Assembly: GCF_010728725.1 (NCBI RefSeq)
Contig: NZ_AP022607.1
Span: 620,001 to 684,000, forward strand
Direction: 5' to 3'
DNA length: 64,000 bases
Origin: Mycobacterium branderi
GTDB lineage: Bacteria > Actinomycetota > Actinomycetes > Mycobacteriales > Mycobacteriaceae
The position numbers and the translations under genes are program-made. The notes under the pieces are model-generated. The model saw only the letters and a list, made by a program, of their open reading frames with translations, searched no databases and was not told where the DNA came from. Position 1 is the first letter of the stretch, and each line of letters opens with the position of its first letter. Shown here piece by piece: positions 43,418 to 51,741 of the stretch.

Positions 43418-44686
43418 TTACGATTTCACGCCGACCGGCGCAGCCGCGTCGGCAAGGACCCGCTCAATGCGATAGAGCTTCGCGGCGTTGTAGCGCAGGA
43501 TCTTGTCCCGCACCGTGGTGTCGAGGCCCTCGGTGAAGGCGACTGCCTGTTGCCGGGTATGCGGCCAGGTACCGTCGGGGTGCGGGTAATCAGCCTCGAA
43601 GCACAGGTTGTCCTCCCCCAGCAGATCCAAGTGCCGCAGGCAATCGACGTCGTCGAACACGCAGGCGTAGACATGGTCGGCGAGATACGTGCTCGGTGGT
43701 TGGGGCAGCGGGGGCTCGGGATTGCGGTAGTCGCGGCCTGGTGACCAGATGTTATCCAGGCGGTGCACCAGGAACGGGATCCAGCCGGCCTGCGCTTCGG
43801 AGAACGCGATCTTCAAATTCGGGTGACGGATGAACGCACCGCAGTAAAGCCAATCGGTAAGGGAAAACGCGGAATTGCTGAAATGGTTGGCGATCCGAAC
43901 GCCCGGTGGGGCATCCTGCGATGTCGTGTGCTGCGTGGAGCTCGATCCGATGTGCATGTTGATGACCGTGTCGGTCTCCGCACACGCCGCGAAGAACGGC
44001 TCCCAGTAGCCCGAGTACATCGACGGCAGCCCGAGCCGTGCCGGGATTTCGGAAAAACACACTGCGCGAGCGCCTCTCGCCGCGTTGCGGTGCACCTCAG
44101 AGACCGCTTCTTCGACGTCCCACAGCGGGATGATCGTCGAAGAGATCAGGCGCTCATCTGAGGGGCCCTGCCATTCTTCGAGTAACCAATCATTGAATAC
44201 CCGTACACATTCGAGCGCGACCGTCTTGTCTTTGGCTTCAAGGAAGCGTTGTCCGCAGAACCGCACGAAGTTGTTCGGGAAGCACACCGCGGACTCGATA
44301 CCGTCGATGTCCATGTCGGCCAACCGGGCTTCGCGGTCGTAGCCCCCCTTGCGAACCTCGTCCAATGTCATGGGAAGCAGGTCGACCTCGGTGTCATCCA
44401 TTCCGACCGCCTGAAATGCGCGGAGCAGCGGCACTTCGACGTCCTCGTAGACCCACACGTCTGCCCACACCAGCTCGTCTGATCCGCTGCGGGCGGCCCC
44501 GGGCGATACTTTCTTTCTCACCACGTGCGGGACTGCATCGCCTTTGGTCGCCCCCATTCGTTCGGTCCACAGGGTCGGCGGTTCGACCACGTGGTCGTCG
44601 ACGGAAACGATCCCCGGCAGCTGTGTCGTATCGGGTTGCGACTCCTGGGCCGTCGCCGCTGGCCGGTTTCCTGTGATGGTTGTCAT
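43418..44686 (-). CDS. Amidohydrolase-family protein (PF04909)
   Basis: Protein of 422 residues. VSVDDHVVEPPTLW gives the D-x-H metal motif at the start of the barrel. NMHIGSSSTQH, IRHPNLKIAFSEAQAGW and FEADYPHPDGTWPHTR supply the remaining conserved His, Glu/Asp region. It belongs to the larger actinobacterial amidohydrolase-2 proteins found in sterol/terpenoid clusters. ATG 44686 follows GGAGGAG; the 106-codon upstream extension of the frame is not coding. It is 29 nt after the zinc dehydrogenase gene and before the MFE-2-like SDR. Hydrolase or decarboxylase; substrate unknown. Confidence 0.87.
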   Translation of the reverse strand: MTTITGNRPAATAQESQPDTTQLPGIVSVDDHVVEPPTLWTERMGATKGDAVPHVVRKKVSPGAARSGSDELVWADVWVYEDVEVPLLRAFQAVGMDDTEVDLLPMTLDEVRKGGYDREARLADMDIDGIESAVCFPNNFVRFCGQRFLEAKDKTVALECVRVFNDWLLEEWQGPSDERLISSTIIPLWDVEEAVSEVHRNAARGARAVCFSEIPARLGLPSMYSGYWEPFFAACAETDTVINMHIGSSSTQHTTSQDAPPGVRIANHFSNSAFSLTDWLYCGAFIRHPNLKIAFSEAQAGWIPFLVHRLDNIWSPGRDYRNPEPPLPQPPSTYLADHVYACVFDDVDCLRHLDLLGEDNLCFEADYPHPDGTWPHTRQQAVAFTEGLDTTVRDKILRYNAAKLYRIERVLADAAAPVGVKS

Positions 44687-44715
44687 GGCTCCTCCAATTA
44701 CCTGGATCTGGGTGG

Positions 44716-45825
44716 TCAGAAAACGACGACGCCCCGGATGTTTCGGCCGGCTATCAGGTCGTCGAGCGATTCGTTGATCGATTCGAGCGGATAGGTTTTG
44801 GACACGAACTTCTCCAAAGGCAGCCGCCCGGCACGGTAGAGCTCGAGGTAGCGAAGGACATCGCGATGCGGGTCCATACCGCCGTACATCGTTCCGACGA
44901 CGCTCTTGGAGTCTCGCATCAGCAATGCCGGAGATGTCGGAATGTGATCGAGCTGGCTTTCGGCCGCCCCCACGACGACGGCGGTGCCACCGGAATCCAG
45001 ACAATCGATGGCTGCGCTGAGATGCTCGGGCCGGACCACGTCGATACAGAGGATCGACTTATCCACCCCGTACCCACCTGTTGCTTGCCGGACGGCTCGA
45101 ACAGAATCGGTGTCGCGGGCGTTGACCGCGTGCGTGGCACCCAAAGACCGCGCCATCTCCAACTTTTGATCAGCGATGTCGATGGCGATCACCGCGGCCG
45201 CGCCGGCCGCGATTGCGCCGGCAATCGCGGCGGCTCCGACTCCCCCCGCGCCGAACACCGCGACCGAGTCGCCGGCCCGCACCGCGGCCACATTCACCGC
45301 AGCGCCCACCCCCGTCGATATACCGCAGCTAACGAGCGAGGCGTGTATCAGATCAATGTCGGAAGGTACGACGACACAAGCGGTTTCCGGGGACACGGTG
45401 AACTGGCTGAAGCTGCCCAGGCGCATTCCGGTCCCAATCGCCCTGTCGGCGCGGTGCATTCTGAACGTGCCGTCCATCATCGTGCCGTCGGCGACACCGA
45501 GACCGACCTCGCAGTAGGTGAACTTGCGGCGACGACACCGATAGCACCGTCCACAGGGCGCTACGAAGGTCTGCACCACGTGGTCGCCGACCGACACCCC
45601 TTTCACACCGGGACCGACCGCTTCGACGATCCCGGCGCCTTCGTGGCCGATCACCGCCGGCAGTCGCATCGTGCGGCGCCCGGTCATGAAGTGATGATCC
45701 GAGTAGCACACGCCCGCGGCCACCATGCGCAGCAGGACCTCGCCCTCCCCCGGCGCGTCGAGCTCTATTTGCTCAACACTGAGGGGCTGGTTTGCTTCCC
45801 ACAGCACTGCGGCTGTCGTTTCCAC
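44716..45825 (-). CDS. Zinc-dependent alcohol dehydrogenase (class III-like MDR)
   Basis: MDR enzyme of 369 residues. Catalytic-zinc ligands are in AGVCYSDHH and GHEGAGIVE; the structural zinc lobe is CGRCYRCRRRKFTYC. VFGAGGVGAAAIAGAIAAGAA binds the nucleotide, with Asp in IAIDIADQKLEMA favouring NAD. It is similar to the gene at 49453, which fits the NDMA-dependent type better. It would oxidise a primary or allylic alcohol. GTG 45825 follows AAGGAG. It lies between two amidohydrolase genes in the 47566-40838 operon. Confidence 0.92.
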   Translation of the reverse strand: METTAAVLWEANQPLSVEQIELDAPGEGEVLLRMVAAGVCYSDHHFMTGRRTMRLPAVIGHEGAGIVEAVGPGVKGVSVGDHVVQTFVAPCGRCYRCRRRKFTYCEVGLGVADGTMMDGTFRMHRADRAIGTGMRLGSFSQFTVSPETACVVVPSDIDLIHASLVSCGISTGVGAAVNVAAVRAGDSVAVFGAGGVGAAAIAGAIAAGAAAVIAIDIADQKLEMARSLGATHAVNARDTDSVRAVRQATGGYGVDKSILCIDVVRPEHLSAAIDCLDSGGTAVVVGAAESQLDHIPTSPALLMRDSKSVVGTMYGGMDPHRDVLRYLELYRAGRLPLEKFVSKTYPLESINESLDDLIAGRNIRGVVVF

Positions 45826-45858
45826 CGGTTCTCCTTGGTTGTCAGCTCATCGCAGAGT

Positions 45859-46752
45859 TCATTGGATTCTGAAAACCTCGAGACAGTTGTCGTGTATGAA
45901 CCGTCGCTTGATCTCTTCGCTTTTGAACGGCAGCGCGGCCGCCTCCTGCACGGCTCTCTCGATGCTCAGTAACGGATAGTCCGACGCCCACATCACCTGC
46001 AGGCTGCCACGGCTATTGAGGTGGTGAATGATCTCGTCGGGAATGTAGCGAGGAGCCCAGCCGGACGTCATCAGATAAAAGTTCGGGTGCTTTTGAAGCA
46101 GCGCAACGGTTTCCAGGTGCCACGGATGTCCGATGTGGGTGCCGACGACTTTGAGTTCGGGAAATGTGAGGAGCACTTCGTCGAGCAGCATCGGCCGCTG
46201 CAGCTCGGCCGGACGCAACGGCCCCGGCAAGCCCAGATTGACCGTGACGGGCACATCCAGTTCAACGCACTTCGCATAGATCGGGTAGCACAGCGGATGG
46301 TTGATCGGGATCCCGTGGCCGGCGGGAAACAGTCGGGCAGCAAGGATTCCGTAATCTATGACGGCGCGCTCGAGCTGGCGCACCGCGCGCATCGCCCCCC
46401 ACGGATCGATCAGCACCGAGCCGTAGATGCGATCGGGGTAGCGTTTCATCGCGCCGGCCAGCTCGGTCAGGAACATGTCGAAAATGTCGTCCGGCATACC
46501 GGAAGTGGGCTGAAACGGCCCGCGCGGGCGGGTGTCGGGATGGTGCCAGCTCATTCGCGCCGACATCAGCGCCTTGTCGACACCGCAGTCGTCCATGGCG
46601 GCGATGAGCTGATCGAGTGTGCTTCCCTTGTTACGGCTTTCCTCCTGCGCGTGGAACCACTTCTTGACATTGCTGCTCAGCTCGTCGGGCTGCACGAGGA
46701 CGTCCTCGGCCGGTACCGGGGTATTGACCCACGCGTCTACGTACTTATCCAC
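45859..46752 (-). CDS. Amidohydrolase-family protein with atypical metal motif
   Basis: Protein of 297 residues of PF04909. The N-terminal D-x-H-x-H is replaced by VDKYVDAWVNTP, so the first metal-binding histidines are missing. VVGTHIGHPWHLET and MWASDYPLLS keep the later histidines and Asp, and SARMSWHHPDTRP lies near the active site. Subfamilies reading D-x-W are known to me in this family, so it may be a metal-altered but functional enzyme. GTG 46752 overlaps the crotonase stop by 8 nt and has GAGGAG upstream. Related but shorter than its two neighbours in family. Confidence 0.82.
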   Translation of the reverse strand: MDKYVDAWVNTPVPAEDVLVQPDELSSNVKKWFHAQEESRNKGSTLDQLIAAMDDCGVDKALMSARMSWHHPDTRPRGPFQPTSGMPDDIFDMFLTELAGAMKRYPDRIYGSVLIDPWGAMRAVRQLERAVIDYGILAARLFPAGHGIPINHPLCYPIYAKCVELDVPVTVNLGLPGPLRPAELQRPMLLDEVLLTFPELKVVGTHIGHPWHLETVALLQKHPNFYLMTSGWAPRYIPDEIIHHLNSRGSLQVMWASDYPLLSIERAVQEAAALPFKSEEIKRRFIHDNCLEVFRIQ

Positions 46753-47566
46753 CGAACAGCTCCTCGGGGAAGTCGGTGTTCTTGTCGAGCTTCCAAGCCG
46801 GAGGGCGCTTTTCGACGAATGCGCTGATTCCTTCCTTGGAATCAGCTTGGTCGACCGTCCACGCTGAAAGCCCACGCTCGATCGCTTCGGCACGCTGGCG
46901 GTCGGGCTCTGTCAGGAATCGGTTGATGAGGCGCTTGGTCAGTGCCCCCGATACCGGCGCGACGTTCTCGGCGATGTCCGCGGCGATGGCGTTGGCCCGC
47001 GACAGCACCTGGTCGGCCGGTACGGCTTCGTTGGCGATGCCCAGCCCGACGGCTTCGGCGCCAGTGAAAATGCGTCCCGTCAGAAGGACGTCCATCGCGC
47101 GGCCCAGCCCGATCAGACGCGGCAACAGCCAGGTGGATCCCAATTCCGGAAGCAGTCCCCGCCGGTTGAATACGAATCCGTATTTGGCGCCCTCGGCCAC
47201 CACCCGAAGATCCCATTGCATGGCCAGCGTCATCCCCGCACCCACGGCGGCGCCGTTCATGGCGGCAATGATGGGTGTGTTCATCTCCCAGTACGGCACC
47301 TGATCCGGCGGCGGGGCGGTCGGCCGGGGCGAGGCCGCCTGTGCCTCGTCGCTCATATCCGCTCCGGCGCAAAAAGCGCGTCCGGCACCGGTGACGAGGA
47401 TGACGCGCACATCGCCGCGACGGTCAAAATCCGTGATGGCATCCCGCAACTCGACGCCCATCAAAGGCGTCCAGGCATTCATTCGTTCCGGACGATTGAG
47501 CGTGACCCGGCCGACTCCATCGGACACCTCGGTTGAAATCGTCTCGTACGCGGATGGCTCGATCAT
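46745..47566 (-). CDS. Crotonase (enoyl-CoA hydratase) family protein
   Basis: Protein of 273 residues. GRAFCAGADMSDEA and MNGAAVGAGMTLAMQWDLRV are the oxyanion-hole segments. The loop FNRRGLLPELGSTWLLP keeps the second catalytic Glu (P-E-L-G); the first is replaced (GMTLAM). One-Glu crotonases are often isomerases, but hydration remains possible. It is the first gene of the operon to 40838, with regulon site 6 146 nt upstream. ATG 47566 begins MIEPSAYETISTEV. It is the only one of four crotonases in the window with this Glu. Confidence 0.9.
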   Translation of the reverse strand: MIEPSAYETISTEVSDGVGRVTLNRPERMNAWTPLMGVELRDAITDFDRRGDVRVILVTGAGRAFCAGADMSDEAQAASPRPTAPPPDQVPYWEMNTPIIAAMNGAAVGAGMTLAMQWDLRVVAEGAKYGFVFNRRGLLPELGSTWLLPRLIGLGRAMDVLLTGRIFTGAEAVGLGIANEAVPADQVLSRANAIAADIAENVAPVSGALTKRLINRFLTEPDRQRAEAIERGLSAWTVDQADSKEGISAFVEKRPPAWKLDKNTDFPEELFGG

Positions 47567-47885
47567 CGGCGAGCGCCCTTCCGTGGCGTGCTTGCGGTAC
47601 CCGCGCGAAGCCGAACGAACGCGTGTACCGCGTCGTCGCAGGCTATTCCCGGCCCGAGAGCACTCACTGAATTCTTCCTCGCAACCCCGAACGTGCTCCT
47701 AGCCGACCAAGTGTTCAGCTAAGCGGAACGCGTGTTTCATCATACCTTCACACTAGTTGTCTTTCATGGCTTGTCAAGCGCTGTCAGCACGGCCGCACAT
47801 CGTCGCCGACCGCATTGGGGAGAATCCGCTATTCACACCGAATGTCTTGTGTGTCAACAGATCCCACCGGTGCCGGACTTTGTTG
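47567..47885. other. Intergenic region holding regulon site 6
   Basis: This 319-bp gap separates two minus-strand operons. It contains the promoter/operator at 47712-47777 and the 3' end region of the ALDH gene upstream. No gene or terminator hairpin with a T-run is evident. Confidence 0.5.
47712..47777 (-). promoter_or_regulatory. 28-bp operator (site 6) with promoter of the crotonase/amidohydrolase operon
   Basis: Read on the minus strand: TTGACA (47777-47772), 16 nt, TAGTGT (47755-47750), 10 nt, then the operator 47739-47712 (TGAAACA, 2 nt, CGTTCCG, 5 nt, CTGAACA). Strong SigA-like hexamers. Confidence 0.8.
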
Positions 47886-49322
47886 TCAGGGCTGGTAGCC
47901 GGCAGGCAGACCGATTGTCTTGATCTCGAAGAATTCCATGAATCCTTCCGGTCCGTGGCACCGCCCGACACCGGAATCCTTATAGCCACCAAACGGATAC
48001 GCGTGAGCCATGCCCAGACAGTTGACGGCTACCGTGCCGGTCCGCATCCTGCCGGCGACCGCCACACCGCGCTGGGGGTCGGACGTATAGACCGCTCCGG
48101 CGAGCCCGTAGTCGGAGTCGTTGGCGATCCGCACCGCCTCGTCCTCGTCGTCGTAGGGGATAACCAGGGCGACAGGGCCGAAAATCTCCTCCCGGGCGAT
48201 CCGCATCGCATTGTGCGCACCTACGAACAGGGTCGGCTCCACATACCAGCCGCGGTCCAACCCGGCCGGGCGGCCGCCACCGAACACGATCTTGGCCCCT
48301 TCGTCCAGGCCGCTTGCGATGTAACCCTCGACGCGGTCGCGCTGGCGACTGCTGACCAAGGGGCCGACGTCGGTCGAGGTCTGCAACGGGTCGCCGACCG
48401 TGACCTGACTGAGCACGCCCACCAGCGCGTCGACGATCTCGTCGTGGCGCTGCCGCGGTACGAGGATGCGCGTCCAGGCCGCACATGCCTCGCCGTTGTT
48501 CAGCAGCGCGCCCATGTGCAGCATCTGAGGAGCGGCGGTCGCCAGGTCTGCATCGTCGAGGACGATCGCGGCCGACTTTCCGCCCAGCTCCAACACGACG
48601 TGCTTGACGTGTTCCCCGCAGATCGCGCCGATGCGCCGTCCCGCCGCGGTGCTTCCGGTAAAGGAGATCATGTCCACACCGGGGTGCCGCACGAGCCGCT
48701 CGGCTTCCTCGCGCTGCGCCGCCACGATGTTGAGCACCCCGGGCGGCAAGCCGGCTTTGGCGAATGCCTCGGCGATGGCGTAGTCGTGCAACGGCGTTTC
48801 CGGCGAGGGCTTTACAACGACCGTGTTTCCGGCCAGCAGGGCCGGCAACGTCTTGCCCAGCTCGAGGATCACCGGCACGTTCCACGGGACGATACAGCCC
48901 ACCACGCCCCGCGGCTCGCGCACGACGAGAGCCGCGTCGCCCGGGGCGGCTTCCCGAAAGATCGTGTCCGGCAACGGCAGATTGCCGAAATATTCGAAGC
49001 AGGATGACATGTCGCCGGGCTGCAGGCGGATCGGGGTGCCATTCTGAGCGACCACCAACCGGGACAGCTCGTCAGCCTGGGGTTTGAGAATCTCACCGGC
49101 TGCCAAGATGATTCGCCGGCGCTCTTCTGGATCCATCCTCGGCCACGGGCCGTTGTCGAAGGCGTCGCGGGCGGCGGCCACGGCGCGGTCGATGTCATCG
49201 GCAGTGCCGGCCGGGACGGTGCCGACGACCTCCTCGGTGGCCGGACAGATCACGGTGATCTGCTCACGTCCGGCCGGGGCGACGAATTCTCCGCCGATGA
49301 ACAACTTTTCCTGCGTGATCAT
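47886..49322 (-). CDS. Aldehyde dehydrogenase
   Basis: NAD(P)-dependent ALDH of 478 residues. LFIGGEFVAPAG, IVPWNVPVILELGKTLPALLAGN and FTGSTAAGRRI are cofactor regions; the catalytic Glu is in LELGGKSA and the Cys in NNGEACAAWTR. EEIFGPVALVIP and the YPFGGYKDSGVG end are canonical. ATG 49322 follows GGAGGG; the upstream extension of the frame is not coding. It comes 130 nt after the NDMA-type alcohol dehydrogenase, so the pair would take an alcohol to the acid. Regulon site 7 lies at the head of this operon. Confidence 0.93.
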   Translation of the reverse strand: MITQEKLFIGGEFVAPAGREQITVICPATEEVVGTVPAGTADDIDRAVAAARDAFDNGPWPRMDPEERRRIILAAGEILKPQADELSRLVVAQNGTPIRLQPGDMSSCFEYFGNLPLPDTIFREAAPGDAALVVREPRGVVGCIVPWNVPVILELGKTLPALLAGNTVVVKPSPETPLHDYAIAEAFAKAGLPPGVLNIVAAQREEAERLVRHPGVDMISFTGSTAAGRRIGAICGEHVKHVVLELGGKSAAIVLDDADLATAAPQMLHMGALLNNGEACAAWTRILVPRQRHDEIVDALVGVLSQVTVGDPLQTSTDVGPLVSSRQRDRVEGYIASGLDEGAKIVFGGGRPAGLDRGWYVEPTLFVGAHNAMRIAREEIFGPVALVIPYDDEDEAVRIANDSDYGLAGAVYTSDPQRGVAVAGRMRTGTVAVNCLGMAHAYPFGGYKDSGVGRCHGPEGFMEFFEIKTIGLPAGYQP

Positions 49323-49452
49323 GAGCCCTCCAACCCTGAACGGATCGCCTTCTGTTTTAACGGCGCGCTTCGCGGCGCGGGGTGAGGCGACAACGGTCAG
49401 ACCCAAAAGTGTTGGCGTCACTGGTCATATCGGCTGCTCGGTTCCGGCCCGA

Positions 49453-50562
49453 TCACGAATGCTCGTGGATGATGACACCGCGAACGTTCTTGCCGGACAG
49501 CATGTCGCGATACCCGTCGTTCACCTGGTCGAGTCGGTATCGTTGGGTCACCAGCTCGTCGAGTTTGAGATCGCCGGAACGGTACAGCTCAAGCAGTTTG
49601 GGGATGTCGTAGAGCGGGTTGGCGCCGCCGAAAACCGTGCCTACGATGCTTTTCTGATAGGCGGGTAGCAGAAAGCCCGAGACGCCGATTTCGTAGTTGC
49701 CCACGCCGGTGACCGTCACTTGGCATCCTTTGCCGACGATGTCGAAGGCCTGTTGTATGACGGTGGCATTCATGACTCCCACCGTGCAGATCGCGTGGTC
49801 GGCGAGCTGTCCGTGCGTGAGTTCGGTCACCAGCTCCTGCGCCTTGGGCGGATCGGAGATCACATGCGTTGCGCCTAACGTCTTGGCCATGTCCAGCTTG
49901 AATTGAACCGGGTCGACCGCCACGACGTTTTTGGCTCCGGCGTAACGGGCGCCCTGCACGGCGTTGATCCCTACTCCGCCGACCCCGAAGACCACGACGG
50001 TATCTCCCGGGCGCACCCCGGCCGCGTAGACCGCTGATCCCCAGCCCGTGGCCACACCGCAGCTGACCAGCGCGGCAAGCTCGAACGGAACATCGGGATC
50101 GATGCGCACGCAGGAGGTCTCCGACACCACCGCGTATTGGGAGAAAGTGCCCAGGACACATACTCCGCCGAGATCCTCACCCGAACCGGCGTGGAACCGG
50201 AACGTGCCATCGGGCAGACAGCCGGTCTGCGCGTTCAGGCCCGAGTCGCACAAATTCTGTCGGCCCGTGGAGCAATATCGGCAAGTGCCGCACACCGGGA
50301 CGAACGAACAGGCCACGTGGTCGCCTTCGCTGACGCGGGTCACCCCGGGACCGACCGCCTCAACGACACCGGCACCTTCGTGCCCGCCGACCAACGGCAT
50401 CCGGGTCGGCATGTCGCCGGTGCGAGTGTGCTCATCGGTGTGGCACATGCCGGCGGCCATGAACTTGACGAGCACCTCGCCCGCCTTGGGGCCATCGAGC
50501 TCGAGCTCGTCGATCTGCCACCACTGGCCGGTTTCGCGAAGTACCGCTGCTTGCGTCTTCAC
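49453..50562 (-). CDS. NDMA-dependent-type zinc alcohol dehydrogenase (Rxyl_3153 family)
   Basis: MDR enzyme of 369 residues. Zinc ligands lie in AGMCHTDEH and GGHEGAGVVE, the structural Cys4 in CGTCRYCSTGRQNLC, and the nucleotide site in VFGVGGVGINAVQGARYAGA. The latter, with FVPVCGTCRYC and DGTFRFHA, matches my memory of the NDMA-dependent nicotinoprotein family, whose members hold NAD tightly and pass electrons to mycofactocin. No mycofactocin genes are in the window. GTG 50562 starts MKTQAAVLRETGQWW. It lies 33 nt after the crotonase gene and 130 nt before the ALDH gene. Confidence 0.9.
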   Translation of the reverse strand: MKTQAAVLRETGQWWQIDELELDGPKAGEVLVKFMAAGMCHTDEHTRTGDMPTRMPLVGGHEGAGVVEAVGPGVTRVSEGDHVACSFVPVCGTCRYCSTGRQNLCDSGLNAQTGCLPDGTFRFHAGSGEDLGGVCVLGTFSQYAVVSETSCVRIDPDVPFELAALVSCGVATGWGSAVYAAGVRPGDTVVVFGVGGVGINAVQGARYAGAKNVVAVDPVQFKLDMAKTLGATHVISDPPKAQELVTELTHGQLADHAICTVGVMNATVIQQAFDIVGKGCQVTVTGVGNYEIGVSGFLLPAYQKSIVGTVFGGANPLYDIPKLLELYRSGDLKLDELVTQRYRLDQVNDGYRDMLSGKNVRGVIIHEHS

Positions 50563-50595
50563 CTCAATCGCACATCCTCTCTGAGTTGGCCTGTG

Positions 50596-51429
50596 TCAAC
50601 GGTTCTGTTGCGCCGCTCTACCCGCCGCTTGGGATCCGGCGGGCGCGCTGTTGTCGCCCAGCCGTTGTTTGAGCATCTCGATGAACTCAGGGGTGAGATA
50701 GGTGGCCATCTGAGAGGCGGCCGAGGCGTCGGCAGACAACAGTGCATTGACCCGCAGAGACTGGGCGAGTGCGCGCTTGGTGGCCCGGAATGCGAATGCC
50801 GGTAGCCGGGTCAGCTTCCGGGCGATTTCCAATGCCGCCGCGACCACGTTGTCGGGAGGCACGACGTCGCACACCAGACCGAGCTCAAGTGCGTCAGATG
50901 CGCTGAGCGGATGGCTTCTCAGCAGGAAGCGCCGGGCACGGGCATAACCAATCAACAAGGGCCACATCCACGTTCCGCCGTCACCTGCTGCCAGACCGAG
51001 CCGGATGTGAGTGTCCTGGAACCGGGCGGTCGACGACGCGACCGCTTCATCGCTGAGGAACGCGAGCTGGCAGCCGATGCTGACAGCCGGGCCGTTCACC
51101 GCCGCGACGAGCGGCTTGGGAAAGTCAAGTACCCGTTCGACGATTCCGCGCGCCTCTTCCATCTGTCCTATGACGACATTCGGCTTGGCGGTGATCAGAT
51201 CGTGCAGCGCTTCCAGGGTCGGGCCGGTGAAAAATGTGTCGCCCGTGCCCGTTAGCACCACACCGGCAACGGCGCTGTCCGCGGCGAGGTCTGCCCATAT
51301 CTCATGCAGCTCGGTGTGCATCGGGTGCTCGAGCTCGACGAAGTCCGGCCCGACCGGATTTCCCATGCTGACGAGGGCGATCCCGTCTTGTAGTGAGATG
51401 TCCAGATATCGGTAACGGTCAAATCCCAC
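50596..51429 (-). CDS. Crotonase (enoyl-CoA hydratase/isomerase) family protein
   Basis: Protein of 277 residues. GDTFFTGPTLEALHDL and VNGPAVSIGCQLAFLSDEAV correspond to the oxyanion-hole segments; Gln stands for the first Glu and LGLAAGDGGTWMWP replaces the P-E-x-x-G loop, with Asp instead of Glu. It thus may hydrate weakly or do a different crotonase reaction. GTG 51429 has GAAAGG 9 nt upstream, and the conserved part begins with it. It is the first gene of the crotonase/ADH/ALDH operon, 106 nt downstream of regulon site 7. Confidence 0.87.
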   Translation of the reverse strand: MGFDRYRYLDISLQDGIALVSMGNPVGPDFVELEHPMHTELHEIWADLAADSAVAGVVLTGTGDTFFTGPTLEALHDLITAKPNVVIGQMEEARGIVERVLDFPKPLVAAVNGPAVSIGCQLAFLSDEAVASSTARFQDTHIRLGLAAGDGGTWMWPLLIGYARARRFLLRSHPLSASDALELGLVCDVVPPDNVVAAALEIARKLTRLPAFAFRATKRALAQSLRVNALLSADASAASQMATYLTPEFIEMLKQRLGDNSAPAGSQAAGRAAQQNR

Positions 51430-51741
51430 GGTGGCGCCTTTCTCGCGGATCGATCTCACGCTCAGCGCGGCCGGTGCGGTGCGCGTAGGAACGACGCTCG
51501 CTGCGAGCATCCAGTCGCAGTTCCGATCCGCGAACGTTCAGCATTACGGAACAACTGTTTCAATTTACTGGCTACGATAGACCACCCGCCGCGATTGTCA
51601 AGGCGCCGATTCCGCCACCAAGCAGCGCTTAGTTGCAAATCGACTTGTTGGATTGATCGCACTCCATTCACCGCCGTAACGCGTCGTATGGGCCAGCGCG
51701 AGTTCGGGTTTGCCATGCGGTCACTGTTTCGCACCAGCCCG
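51430..51741. other. Intergenic region holding regulon site 7
   Basis: This 312-bp gap contains the promoter/operator at 51535-51601. Between 51602 and the end of the cupin gene (51742) I see no gene and no convincing terminator. Confidence 0.5.
51535..51601 (-). promoter_or_regulatory. 28-bp operator (site 7) with promoter of the crotonase/ADH/ALDH operon
   Basis: Read on the minus strand: TTGACA (51601-51596), 16 nt, TATCGT (51579-51574), 11 nt, then the operator 51562-51535 (TGAAACA, 2 nt, TGTTCCG, 5 nt, CTGAACG). A near-consensus promoter and operator. Confidence 0.8.

Noticed and set aside
44680..45972. Plus-strand open frame of 430 codons
   Set aside because: Antisense to the zinc alcohol dehydrogenase and its flanks; composition is that of a shadow frame.
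8809..51562. The repeated operator as a KstR (cholesterol regulon) box
   Set aside because: KstR sites have AAC and GTT separated by 2 nt; here they are separated by 4 nt (AACAnnTGTT), with a third half-site. Size and geometry do not fit.
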